From: Pseudomonas sp. GGS8
GTDB lineage: Bacteria > Pseudomonadota > Gammaproteobacteria > Pseudomonadales > Pseudomonadaceae
DNA length: 64,000 bases
Assembly (NCBI RefSeq): GCF_024168645.1
Contig: NZ_JALJWF010000001.1
Location: 3,661,501 to 3,725,500, forward strand
Direction: 5' to 3'
This document shows positions 1 to 7,841 of this stretch, piece by piece; the first letter of the stretch is position 1, and the number at the start of each line of letters is the position of its first letter. The notes under the pieces are model-generated. The model ran no database searches. It was not told the origin of the DNA and worked only from the letters and a program-made list of their open reading frames with translations. Position numbers and translations under genes: made by a program.

Positions 1-1
1 G

Positions 2-736
2 ATCGGGGTGTTTACCGACTCTGACCGCGCCCTCAAGCCGATCCCCATCGGCGAAGAGCGACCGCTGACCGTGACCCCGGCCAAGCCGCTGGTCAAGGAC
101 AGCGAGCAGGTCGACGCCGGCATTGCCGGTGCCAGCGACCCGCTCAAAAGCATCGCCGATGACATCAGCGCGGCGTTCGGCGACTTGATCAGTTCCAACC
201 AGATGACCGTGCGCGGCAACGAGTTGTGGGTCGAGATCGAACTCAACTCCAGCCTGTTGTTCGGCAGCGGCGACGCGATGCCCAGCGACATTGCGTTCAA
301 CATCATCGACAAGGTCGCCGCGATCCTCCGGCCCTTCGACAACCCGATCCACGTCGAAGGCTTCACCGACGATCAACCGATCCGTACCGCGCAATACCCG
401 ACTAACTGGGAACTGTCCTCGGCCCGTTCGGCAAGCATCGTGCGCATGCTGGCGATGCAGGGTGTGAACCCTGGTCGACTGGCGTCGGTGGGTTACGGCG
501 AGTTCCAGCCGGTGGCCAACAACGCCACCGCCGAAGGCCGCGCACGCAACCGTCGCGTGGTGCTGGTGGTGTCACGCAATCTCGATGTACGCCGCAGCCT
601 CACCGGCACCGGCACCGCCAATGCGAAACCGGATGCCGCGTTGAAGCGGGCTGGCACACAAACTGCACCGACCCCGGTCAAGTCGCCGGGACGAGAGAGC
701 GCCGTCAATTCTCCGTCACCCGCATTAATACGTTGA
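2..736 (+). CDS. motD: Flagellar motor protein MotD, 3' part (5' end outside window)
   Basis: C-terminal part of an OmpA/MotB-type stator protein, which anchors the flagellar motor to peptidoglycan and works with MotC. The reading frame is open to the window edge; the usual N-terminal membrane helix is missing, so the gene begins upstream. The visible part has a linker and then an OmpA-like domain (about residues 70-195) with the peptidoglycan-binding patterns VEGFTDD, NWELSSARS and RARNRRVVL. A low-complexity Ala/Pro tail follows. The next gene is a ParA-like ATPase 43 bp downstream, the order seen after motCD in other pseudomonads. The GTG at 8 is internal and not the true start. Confidence 0.93.
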   Translation: MGVFTDSDRALKPIPIGEERPLTVTPAKPLVKDSEQVDAGIAGASDPLKSIADDISAAFGDLISSNQMTVRGNELWVEIELNSSLLFGSGDAMPSDIAFNIIDKVAAILRPFDNPIHVEGFTDDQPIRTAQYPTNWELSSARSASIVRMLAMQGVNPGRLASVGYGEFQPVANNATAEGRARNRRVVLVVSRNLDVRRSLTGTGTANAKPDAALKRAGTQTAPTPVKSPGRESAVNSPSPALIR

Positions 737-779
737 GCTATTTCTCGGTCGACGTTTTCGACCGGGAGGAACAATCCGA

Positions 780-1568
780 ATGAGAGTCTGGGCAGTTGCC
801 AATCAAAAGGGTGGTGTCGGTAAAACCACTTCCTCCATCGCTTTAGCCGGTTTGCTGGCTGAGGCGGGCAAGCGCGTGGTTATGGTCGATCTCGATCCCC
901 ACGGCTCCATGACCAGTTACTTCGGTTACGACCCCGACAGCCTGGAACACAGCAGCTACGACCTGTTTCTGCACAAGGGCAGCGTGCCGCAAGGCTTGCC
1001 CGGTCAGTTGCTGATGCCCACCAGTGACGAACGCATTTCCCTGTTGCCATCGAGCACCGCGCTGGCCACCCTTGAGCGCCAGTCGCCGGGCCAGAGTGGT
1101 TTGGGCCTGGTAATCGCCAAGAGCCTGGCGCAATTGTGGCAGGACTTCGATTACGCCGTGATCGACAGCCCGCCGTTGCTCGGCGTGCTGATGGTCAATG
1201 CCTTGGCGGCCAGCCAGCAGTTGGTGATTCCGGTGCAGACCGAGCACCTGGCGGTCAAAGGCCTGGAACGCATGGTCAACACCTTGGCGATGATCAACCG
1301 CTCGCGCAAACAAGCGCTGCCGTTCAACATCGTGCCGACCCTGTTCGACCGCCGCACCCAGGCTTCTCTCGGGACCCTTCGCGTGTTGCGCGACAAGTAC
1401 CCGGAAGAAATCTGGCAAGGCTACATTCCGATCGACACCCGCTTGCGTGACGCGAGCCGGGCAGGGTTGACGCCTTCGCAATTCGACGGCAAGAGCCGTG
1501 GCGTTCTCGCTTACCGCGCACTGCTCAAGCATCTGCTCGCCCAGCAACTTGTTCCGCAGGTGGCTTGA
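780..1568 (+). CDS. ParA-family ATPase (ParC-type organiser of chemotaxis arrays)
   Basis: A 262-aa ParA/MinD-like ATPase. The deviant Walker A KGGVGKT is at residues 10-16, followed by the A' motif VDLDPHGS and the Walker B stretch YAVIDSPP. There is no DNA-binding N-terminal extension as in plasmid ParA. Its place between motD and two CheW-domain genes matches ParC, which in Vibrio and Pseudomonas localises chemotaxis clusters at the cell pole together with ParP. That role is inferred from family and context. ATG start with a GGGAGGA ribosome site about 7 nt upstream. Chromosome partition ParA is unlikely because no parB lies next to it. Confidence 0.9.
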   Translation: MRVWAVANQKGGVGKTTSSIALAGLLAEAGKRVVMVDLDPHGSMTSYFGYDPDSLEHSSYDLFLHKGSVPQGLPGQLLMPTSDERISLLPSSTALATLERQSPGQSGLGLVIAKSLAQLWQDFDYAVIDSPPLLGVLMVNALAASQQLVIPVQTEHLAVKGLERMVNTLAMINRSRKQALPFNIVPTLFDRRTQASLGTLRVLRDKYPEEIWQGYIPIDTRLRDASRAGLTPSQFDGKSRGVLAYRALLKHLLAQQLVPQVA

Positions 1569-1598
1569 GATGAGCCTGATTCCTACGATGGTATTCGC

Positions 1599-2465
1599 AT
1601 GACCCGGCCGGTGAAAGTCACCTCGCGTCCGCAACTGGCTCTTCAGTCCTATCTGGACGGCTTGCTGCAGGACGCAACCGAAGAGTTGCTGCCGGAAATC
1701 GAGGTGCTGCCCGAGGTTGTGGAGTCTGAAGCCGCTCTGGACGAGTTCCAGGCGGCGGTGCTCGAAGAGCAGGCTCGCGATGCGCAGACACCCGCAGTGG
1801 CCGCAGCCCCCATCGTCGCGCCAGTGGTGAAAGCACCGGTGGCCGTGATCGAAGCGCCGGCACCGATTCTGGCGCCCGTGTTGACGATTGCACCGTTGCT
1901 GCAAGCGTTGGTGCCGCCGGTGGTGGAAGTTCATCTGCCGCCGAGCAACACACCGCCTCCGGTGGAAACCGACGGTCGTCCGGCCTGGGCGGCCGAACCG
2001 TTCGAATGCCTATTGTTCGACGTCGCCGGGTTGACCCTGGCGGTGCCGCTGGTGTGCCTGGGCTCGATTTATTCTCTGGCCGGTCACGAGCTGACGCCGT
2101 TGTTCGGTCAGCCGGAGTGGTTCCTCGGGATCCTGCCGAGCCAGGCCGGCAACCTGAAAGTGCTGGATACCGCACGCTGGGTCATGCCGGACCGTTACCG
2201 CGACGATTTCCGCCAGGGCCTGCAATACGTTATTTCGGTTCAGGGCTACGAATGGGGGCTGGCAGTGCATCAGGTCAGCCGCTCGTTGCGCCTGGACCCG
2301 AATGAAATCAAATGGAGAAGTCACCGGGGGCAGCGGCCATGGCTTGCCGGCACGGTGATTGAACACATGTGCGCCTTGCTCGATGTTGCCGCACTGGCCG
2401 AATTGATCGCCAGCGGTGGGGCGAAGCACATGAGCGGCAGTAAGCCGAGCCACAAACCGACATAA
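1599..2465 (+). CDS. CheW-domain protein, ParP-like
   Basis: A 288-aa protein in two parts. Residues 1-130 are rich in Ala, Pro, Val and Glu and look disordered. Residues 135-275 form a CheW-like domain (pattern FECLLFDVAGLTLAVPL, then LGILPSQAGNLKVLD). In the ParC/ParP system the CheW-like domain of ParP binds chemoreceptors and CheA, and another part binds ParC, so arrays are kept at the pole. The gene lies 30 bp after the ParA-like gene and 75 bp before cheW, consistent with one transcript. Function is assigned by domain and position. The ribosome site before this ATG is weak. Confidence 0.82.
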   Translation: MTRPVKVTSRPQLALQSYLDGLLQDATEELLPEIEVLPEVVESEAALDEFQAAVLEEQARDAQTPAVAAAPIVAPVVKAPVAVIEAPAPILAPVLTIAPLLQALVPPVVEVHLPPSNTPPPVETDGRPAWAAEPFECLLFDVAGLTLAVPLVCLGSIYSLAGHELTPLFGQPEWFLGILPSQAGNLKVLDTARWVMPDRYRDDFRQGLQYVISVQGYEWGLAVHQVSRSLRLDPNEIKWRSHRGQRPWLAGTVIEHMCALLDVAALAELIASGGAKHMSGSKPSHKPT

Positions 2466-2540
2466 AAAAACACGCATCGGCATTCAAGTGCCGGTGCACT
2501 GAATACACACCGCTAGGGCGGTTTTTCGAGGGGTCAGGGT

Positions 2541-3026
2541 ATGAATGACAAGGCGACGGCGGCAAAAGGTTCCGAAGATCCGATCCTGCAATGGGTCACC
2601 TTCAAGCTGGACAATGAAACCTACGGCATCAACGTGATGCGCGTTCAGGAAGTCCTGCGCTACACCGAAATCGCTCCGGTGCCGGGTGCCCCGAGCTACG
2701 TGCTGGGCATCATCAACCTGCGCGGCAACGTGGTCACTGTGATCGACACCCGCCAGCGTTTCGGGCTGGGCACGGTCGACGTCAGCGACAACACTCGCAT
2801 CGTCATCATCGAAGCCGACAAGCAAGTGGTCGGGATCATGGTCGACAGCGTGGCAGAAGTGGTTTACCTGCGTCAGTCGGAAATCGAGACCGCACCGAAC
2901 GTCGGTAACGAAGAGTCCGCCAAGTTCATTCAAGGCGTGTGCAACAAGAACAACGAATTGCTGATCCTGGTCGAGCTGGACAAGATGATGAGCGAAGAAG
3001 AATGGTCGGAACTGGAGAGTATCTGA
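2541..3026 (+). CDS. cheW: Chemotaxis coupling protein CheW
   Basis: A 161-aa single-domain CheW, which links methyl-accepting receptors to the histidine kinase CheA. Typical stretches are VTFKLDNETYGINVMRVQEV (residues 16-35), VPGAPSYVLGIINLRGNVV and VDSVAEVVYL. The length is normal for CheW. GAGGGG about 8 nt before the ATG is a good ribosome site. The stop codon directly abuts the TTG start of the next gene, so the two are likely translated together. Confidence 0.95.
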   Translation: MNDKATAAKGSEDPILQWVTFKLDNETYGINVMRVQEVLRYTEIAPVPGAPSYVLGIINLRGNVVTVIDTRQRFGLGTVDVSDNTRIVIIEADKQVVGIMVDSVAEVVYLRQSEIETAPNVGNEESAKFIQGVCNKNNELLILVELDKMMSEEEWSELESI

Positions 3027-3419
3027 TTGATTCTTGAGGTGGCTGTCATTGTCCTGTTCCTCTTGTGGGCAGGCACGCTGGTGATGTTCCTGGCGTACAT
3101 CCGCGCTCAAAGGCAGATCGCCGCACAACAGGCCCAGGGCGATGCGCTGCGCGATCAGCGCATCAAGGACCTGGCCAAGCGCGTCGACGACTACCAGAGC
3201 GGCAATGTGCGCATGGGTGAAGACCTGCACGAGTTGCGCGCGGTGGTCGGGCCGTTGCCGGACAAACTGGCGCAGTTGGAGCAGCGTGATCCGTCGAGCC
3301 TTTCATTCGCCCAGGCCGCGCGTCTGGTGGGGATGGGGGCCAGCGTCGATGAGCTGACTCAGTCTTGCGGGTTGACCCAGGCTGAGGCGGAGTTGATGAG
3401 CAAGTTGCACAGAAACTGA
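3027..3419 (+). CDS. DUF2802 membrane-anchored protein
   Basis: A 130-aa protein with one N-terminal transmembrane helix (residues 3-23), then a charged, probably coiled-coil segment (about 25-90) and a C-terminal helical region with SFAQAARLVGMGASVDELTQ that resembles a small DNA-binding or DUF2802 fold. It starts with TTG immediately after the cheW stop codon; no better in-frame start is visible. It is the usual last gene of the mot-par-cheW block in pseudomonads, and its function is unknown. Its last 26 bp, including the stop, occur again at 4190-4215. Confidence 0.83.
   Translation: MILEVAVIVLFLLWAGTLVMFLAYIRAQRQIAAQQAQGDALRDQRIKDLAKRVDDYQSGNVRMGEDLHELRAVVGPLPDKLAQLEQRDPSSLSFAQAARLVGMGASVDELTQSCGLTQAEAELMSKLHRN
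3394..3419. repeat. 26-bp direct repeat, copy 1
   Basis: This copy forms the 3' end of the DUF2802 gene. The same 26 bases occur at 4190-4215 (core GAGCAAGTTGCACAGAAA). The match ends sharply on both sides (T versus A before it, G versus T after it). The pair brackets a 796-bp repeat unit carrying one gene. Confidence 0.95.
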
Positions 3420-3436
3420 GAAGAGCAAAAGATCAT

Positions 3437-3500
3437 AGATCGCAGTCTTCGGCAGCTACAGGGGAGTACGTATTCCTGTAGCTGCCGAAGGCTGCGATCT
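3437..3500. repeat. Long inverted repeat, REP-like
   Basis: Two 24-bp arms (3437-3460 and 3477-3500) are reverse complements with one mismatch, separated by 16 bp. The arm core is CTTCGGCAGCTACA. A related single arm is found at 41469-41499. It lies downstream of the chemotaxis block, has no clear T-run, and is better read as a dispersed repeat than a terminator. Confidence 0.85.
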
Positions 3501-3694
3501 ATTGCGTTTAAACACCAATGAATAATCCGTCCTCAGATAGGGATTACGTTGCCGTAGTCCCCTGCCTATAGTTTTTCCGGATTCCTCCGGCTTGTGATCG
3601 CGCCTCGCCATCGGTAGCTTGATCATCAATTCCATGTTCCATCGCCGATGGACAACGAGGCTTGTTCCAGACATGTACGGTGCCAAGGAGGCCT

Positions 3695-4192
3695 ATGCTC
3701 GATATTCTGCGTGGTACACCGCTATGGGTTTATGCGGTCTTTTTTATCCTGACTTGTTGCGGTGTTCTTGCCTGCTTCAAGAATCATGAATCGAAAAGAT
3801 CTTTGCAGATCACACCGGCGATATTCGTTGCCATTTCCTTGGCGTCGCTGAAACTCTCCCAAGGCGCTGCAATCCCGCTCTCGGCATATGGACTAGGTTT
3901 GTTGGCTGGGTGGGTGCTGGCATTGCGCTTTTACTCGTACCACAACGTGGAACGCGAGGGGGACAGTCTGGTGCTGGGTGGCACCGTCAAGGTACTGCTT
4001 GTGTATTGGTGTTTCTTTGCCTGGCGTTACTACTGTGGTTACCAGGCGGCTATGCATCCGGAGCTGTCCAATGAGGTGCCGGTGGTGGCATGGTCAGCAT
4101 TAGGGGCCGGACTTATAAATGGGTTGATTGTCGGTCGTAGCCTCAGGCTGTTGCGTTTTTTCAAGTCCGCTAACGTGAAGGCGGGGGGATGA
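3695..4192 (+). CDS. Small integral membrane protein, DUF6622-like
   Basis: About 165 aa, starting at the ATG at 3695, which has AAGGAG just upstream. An upstream in-frame start at 3662 lacks a ribosome site. Four hydrophobic segments are visible (around residues 9-25, 40-60, 63-80 and 97-115), with a fifth weaker one near 135-152. The start LRGTPLWVYAVFFIL and the end GLINGLIVGRSLRLL resemble DUF6622 proteins of unknown function. The DNA looks less GC-rich than its neighbours. The stop TGA is the first three bases of a 26-bp direct repeat of the upstream gene's end, which suggests insertion as a cassette. Confidence 0.72.
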   Translation: MLDILRGTPLWVYAVFFILTCCGVLACFKNHESKRSLQITPAIFVAISLASLKLSQGAAIPLSAYGLGLLAGWVLALRFYSYHNVEREGDSLVLGGTVKVLLVYWCFFAWRYYCGYQAAMHPELSNEVPVVAWSALGAGLINGLIVGRSLRLLRFFKSANVKAGG

Positions 4193-4215
4193 TGAGCAAG
4201 TTGCACAGAAACTGA
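4190..4215. repeat. 26-bp direct repeat, copy 2
   Basis: Exact copy of 3394-3419. Here it has no coding role except that its first three bases form the stop codon of the small membrane-protein gene. Confidence 0.95.
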
Positions 4216-4240
4216 TTTTTGCGGTGTGATTTAGATCGCT

Positions 4241-4331
4241 ATCGCGGGCAAGCCCGCTCCCACAGGATCTGTGTCGTACACAAATAGTGTGAACACCACC
4301 AATCACTGTGGGAGCGGGCTTGCCCGCGAAG
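4241..4331. repeat. REPIN (two inverted REPs), GGGAGCGGGCTTGCCCGCG type
   Basis: Two REP palindromes in inverted orientation at 4241-4265 and about 4309-4331, separated by about 45 bp of unrelated sequence. They match the most common REP family of this window, also seen at 31168, 31840, 36361, 55055 and 62245. It lies between convergent genes. Confidence 0.92.
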
Positions 4332-4345
4332 GCATCCTCGAAACC

Positions 4346-4675
4346 TCAGTAATCGTCCCCGCGTTCAGTGACATCCTTCTCGACCCTCGGCGCTTGCGGA
4401 TCCTGCCCCTCGGGAAACTTGCCCTTCAAATTCCACGCAAACGCAATAATCTCGGCAATCGTGCGGTACAACTCCTCGGGAATACTCTCTCCCAATTCCA
4501 TCCGCGCCAGCAGTTTCACCAACTCGGCGTTCTCGTAAATTGGCACCTCATAATCCCGGGCGATCCGCAGGATTTCTTCAGCCAGTTCTTCGTCGCCTTT
4601 GGCGGTGAGGGTTGGGGCGTGGCTGCCGTCGTATTTGAGGGCGATGGCCTGGCGCGGTTCGGTGGTTTCGTTCAT
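4346..4675 (-). CDS. FlhB C-terminal-domain protein (stand-alone export-switch domain)
   Basis: A 109-aa protein matching only the cytoplasmic C-terminal part of FlhB/YscU, the substrate-specificity switch of flagellar and type III export. It begins at AIALKYDGSHAP, the point that in FlhB comes right after the autocleaved NPTH site, and then shows KGDEELAEEILRIA, VPIYENAELVKLL and IPEELYRTIAEIIAF. The membrane domain and the NPTH motif are absent. The ATG overlaps the stop of the FliK-like gene (ATGA), so the two are translationally coupled. It may interact with FliK-like or export proteins, but this is not shown by sequence. Confidence 0.87.
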   Translation of the reverse strand: MNETTEPRQAIALKYDGSHAPTLTAKGDEELAEEILRIARDYEVPIYENAELVKLLARMELGESIPEELYRTIAEIIAFAWNLKGKFPEGQDPQAPRVEKDVTERGDDY

Positions 4676-6246
4676 GCGGTTTCGTCGACCCAGCGTTGTT
4701 CGAGACGAGTTTGAGGGCCTTGTGGCGGTGTGCCGAGGTGGCAATCCAGATCGCCGACGTTCAGCCCTGACGCCAGCAGGCGTTCGCGCAGCCCGGCCAG
4801 ATTGCTTTCGATCAGGCTTGCGGTGTACGGCCGTTCGGCCCACAGCTGACTGGAGAGGCTGCCCTTGATCAGTTGGGCCTGAATCTGCAGCGGCCCCAAC
4901 GGTTCCATGTCGAATGCCAGCTCGACGCGCCACAACTGTTGCTTGGGCTCGCGCTCGTCGCGGCGTTCGTGGGGGTGTTCTTGCTCGGGCGCTTCTTCGC
5001 GCTGGAACTTGACCTGCAACGGCACGATGTCCTGCAAGTTGCGCATGGGGATTTCCAGCTGCCAGGTACTGAGCAGCCGGCCGTCGTCGGTGATGCCGGT
5101 CTGTTCCAGGCTCGACAGTTGATGGCTTTGCAGACGCGAGACGGCTGCCGCTGCCAGACGCAGCAAATGCTCCAGATCGTTTTCACCGTCCTGACTTTGC
5201 AACAGGCGTTCGGGCAGCGGAAAACTGGTCGGCGATGGCTTGGCACTGACCTGCCCGAGCAGGCCGAGGGCATTGCGCACGAAACTCGGCATAGCCTGGA
5301 CCAGGGTGTTGGCGGCAATGATCGCATTGAGATTGGTGTTGGTCGGCAGACCCGGCGTCAGCTGGGCGATCAGCTTGAGCAGGTCGCCTTTCATGTCTGG
5401 CGTCAGCGTCGGGTTTTGTCCGGTCAGTAATTTGGCTTCGAGAAACAGGCCGCTATTGGCCAGCGCCTGGGCCAGGCCTTTGGGCGTACTCAATTGTTGG
5501 GCGTCCGGCAGGCCAGCGAGCAGTTTGTCCACGGCGGCGCGCAGGTCACTGGAGGTCTGATCCGATGGCGGCAGGTTTTGCAGGACTTTGATCAAGCCGT
5601 CCAGAGAACCCTGGCGACTTTGTTGGCTGACCAATTGTTGCGTCACCGCCAACTGTTCCTGACGGCTGCTCAGCGGCACGAATTTGAGTGTCTGGGTGTC
5701 TTGCACCAAGGCGCTCAGCAAGGTGCCGATGCGCAGCGGCGTCGGGCTGTCGATGCTCAAGGTGCTGCCGCTCAGCGCGGTGTTGAGCAGGCTCACCATC
5801 GAGCGAAACGCCGTCGGCTGACCCGGCACCTGCGGCATCACTTGAGAGGTCAGCACTTTGCCTTGCAGCAGGGTGCCGACCGGCAGCTGTGCCGTGTCGA
5901 TACGAGTAAGGGTGGCGACGTTGGAGGCGATGGTCTGTTGCACCGTGACCGCCAGATTGCCCGCCGACGGCTGGGTGATCGACAGGCTGGTGCCTTGGGG
6001 TAACGGCTGAGTGCTGGTGGCCTGGACCGTGGTCTGGCGGCCGCTGTCGAGGGTGACCTTGAGCAACAGTTGAAAGGTCTGATCCGCCTGCTTGAGCGAC
6101 AGCACTTCGGCCTTGGCGGTCTGACCGGCCGTGATCAGGCCCTCCATCGGCGTCAGCAGATTGAGCAACTCGCCGCTGATCACCAACGGACGCGCAGTCG
6201 CCGGGGTGGTTGGCGGGAGCGGGAGGATGTTCATTTCGCCTGTCAT
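4672..6246 (-). CDS. FliK-like flagellar hook-length control protein
   Basis: About 524 aa. The start was taken at MTGEMNILPLPP (6246); an ATG at 6234 with AGGCGAA in front is also possible. The N-terminal two thirds are rich in Gln, Ser, Thr and Leu, as in FliK rulers, and the last 130 residues form a Flg_hook-type domain (LWRVELAFDMEPLGPLQIQA, then LRERLLASGLNVGDL). FliK measures hook length and triggers the FlhB export switch. It is next to an FlhB-C-like gene, away from the main flagellar cluster, so it may be a paralogue rather than the main FliK. Confidence 0.85.
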   Translation of the reverse strand: MTGEMNILPLPPTTPATARPLVISGELLNLLTPMEGLITAGQTAKAEVLSLKQADQTFQLLLKVTLDSGRQTTVQATSTQPLPQGTSLSITQPSAGNLAVTVQQTIASNVATLTRIDTAQLPVGTLLQGKVLTSQVMPQVPGQPTAFRSMVSLLNTALSGSTLSIDSPTPLRIGTLLSALVQDTQTLKFVPLSSRQEQLAVTQQLVSQQSRQGSLDGLIKVLQNLPPSDQTSSDLRAAVDKLLAGLPDAQQLSTPKGLAQALANSGLFLEAKLLTGQNPTLTPDMKGDLLKLIAQLTPGLPTNTNLNAIIAANTLVQAMPSFVRNALGLLGQVSAKPSPTSFPLPERLLQSQDGENDLEHLLRLAAAAVSRLQSHQLSSLEQTGITDDGRLLSTWQLEIPMRNLQDIVPLQVKFQREEAPEQEHPHERRDEREPKQQLWRVELAFDMEPLGPLQIQAQLIKGSLSSQLWAERPYTASLIESNLAGLRERLLASGLNVGDLDCHLGTPPQGPQTRLEQRWVDETA

Positions 6247-6276
6247 ACGCGGACACAACCTGAGGAAATTGCACTC

Positions 6277-6303
6277 TTGAGAGTGAGACACGGCATGTAT
6301 AAT
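6277..6303 (+). promoter_or_regulatory. Probable sigma70 promoter of the ccm operon
   Basis: TTGAGA at 6277-6282 and a perfect TATAAT at 6298-6303, spacing 15 (16 if CTTGAG is used). Transcription would start near 6310 and leave a leader of about 130 nt before ccmA. The leader has a possible stem (TGACG with CGTCA, about 6345-6375) but no recognised riboswitch. Confidence 0.6.
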
Positions 6304-6443
6304 GCCGCCCGTCTTCCGCTGAGTGGCGAAAACATTGCAATTGATTGACGCAGCTCTCTAGAACAAGCCGTCATTGCATCTATGCTGCATCTCTTTAACG
6401 GCCGCGCCAGAGCCGACTTGAACCGTATAAGGCCCGTGAACCC

Positions 6444-7079
6444 TTGACCAGTCCTGTCCTGCAAACCGTTGCCCTTGCCTGTGAGCGAGACCTTCGGCTG
6501 CTCTTCGAAAATCTCGAATTGCGACTGGCCAGTGGCGAAATGTTACAGATCAGCGGCCCCAACGGCAGTGGCAAGACCAGCCTGTTACGTCTGTTGTGCG
6601 GCTTGATGCACCCGACCGCCGGTCAAGTGTTGCTCAACGGCCAGCCATTGAACGAACAACGCAGCGAACTGGCGCGTAACCTGCTGTGGATCGGCCATGC
6701 CGCCGGGATCAAGGATTTGTTGACCCCCGAGGAAAACCTCAGTTGGCTCTGTGCCTTGCACCAACCGGCCTCCCATGAGGCGATCTGGCAAGCGCTGGCG
6801 GCGGTGGGGCTGCGTGGTTTCGAGGATGTTCCCTGCCATACCTTGTCTGCCGGCCAGCAACGTCGTGTGGCGTTGGCGCGGTTGTACCTGGACAGCCCGC
6901 CGCTGTGGATTCTCGACGAGCCGTTCACCGCGCTCGACAAACAAGGCGTGGCGCAACTCGAAGAACACCTGGCCGCACACTGTGAGCGCGGCGGCATGGT
7001 AGTGCTGACCACTCACCACACGCTGAGCCGGATGCCGGCCGGCTATCGCGACATTGATTTGGGGAACTGGGCCGTATGA
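6444..7079 (+). CDS. ccmA: Heme exporter ATP-binding protein CcmA
   Basis: A 211-aa ABC ATPase, the energy-coupling subunit of the CcmABCD complex that releases holo-CcmE during cytochrome c maturation. Walker A GPNGSGKT is at residues 38-45, the signature [12 protein letters not shown] near 132-143, and Walker B LWILDEPF near 154-161, with the H-loop histidine in TTHHTLS. The start is TTG at 6444; no in-frame ATG precedes the first conserved strand. The stop overlaps the ccmB start (ATGA). Confidence 0.95.
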   Translation: MTSPVLQTVALACERDLRLLFENLELRLASGEMLQISGPNGSGKTSLLRLLCGLMHPTAGQVLLNGQPLNEQRSELARNLLWIGHAAGIKDLLTPEENLSWLCALHQPASHEAIWQALAAVGLRGFEDVPCHTLSAGQQRRVALARLYLDSPPLWILDEPFTALDKQGVAQLEEHLAAHCERGGMVVLTTHHTLSRMPAGYRDIDLGNWAV

Positions 7080-7744
7080 GTGTTTTCGGCCTGTTGGTCG
7101 CCCGTGAGGCCCGTTTGCTGTTCCGCCGTCCTGCCGAATTGGCGAACCCGTTGGTATTTTTCGCCATCGTCGTTTCCTTGTTCCCATTGGCGGTCGGTCC
7201 CGAGACTCAATTGTTGCAAACCTTGTCTCCGGGGTTGGTCTGGGTGGCGGCGCTTTTATCGGTTTTGCTCTCGCTGGATGGGCTTTTCCGCAGTGATTTC
7301 GAAGACGGGTCCCTTGAACAGTGGGTCCTTTCGTCGCACCCTCTGCCTCTTCTGGTGCTGGCAAAAGTGCTGGCACACTGGGCCTTTTCCGGCCTGGCAC
7401 TGGTTTTGCTCGCGCCGTTGCTGGCGCTGATGCTTGGTTTGCCTGCCGCTTGTCTGCCGGTGTTGCTGCTTTCTTTATTGCTCGGTACACCAGTGTTGAG
7501 CCTGCTCGGTGCGGTGGGCGCGGCGCTGACGGTAGGATTGAAGCGTGGTGGCCTGTTGCTGGCGCTGCTGATTCTGCCGCTGTACATCCCGGTGTTGATT
7601 CTCGGCAGTGGCGCCTTGCAGGCGACCTTGCAGGGCATGCCGGCGACCGGTTATCTCTTGTGGCTTGGTAGCCTGACCGCCCTGGCGATAACCCTGACAC
7701 CTTTTGCAATAGCTGCTGGCCTGAAGATCAGTGTCGGCGAATAA
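7076..7744 (+). CDS. ccmB: Heme exporter permease CcmB
   Basis: A 222-aa inner-membrane protein with about six hydrophobic segments. The N-terminus [26 protein letters not shown] and the segment [16 protein letters not shown] are typical of CcmB. It pairs with CcmA as the membrane subunit of the ABC complex. It overlaps ccmA by 4 bp, and an approximately 97-bp gap follows before ccmC. Confidence 0.95.
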   Translation: MSVFGLLVAREARLLFRRPAELANPLVFFAIVVSLFPLAVGPETQLLQTLSPGLVWVAALLSVLLSLDGLFRSDFEDGSLEQWVLSSHPLPLLVLAKVLAHWAFSGLALVLLAPLLALMLGLPAACLPVLLLSLLLGTPVLSLLGAVGAALTVGLKRGGLLLALLILPLYIPVLILGSGALQATLQGMPATGYLLWLGSLTALAITLTPFAIAAGLKISVGE

Positions 7745-7841
7745 TAATGAGGTCTGGTTATTTTTTAACCACTTCTTTTGAAGAAAGGCCGACCCTTTGG
7801 CTGTTTCGTGATAACGAGCAGCAACCGTGATGGAAACAGCA

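Noticed and set aside
2474..2497. Hairpin between the ParP-like gene and cheW
   Set aside because: A stem is present, but the A-run is on the wrong side for a rightward terminator, and the genes are expected to be co-transcribed.
6304..6443. tRNA or known small RNA in the ccmA leader
   Set aside because: No cloverleaf or T-loop pattern and no match to an RNA I recognise; kept only as a structured leader.
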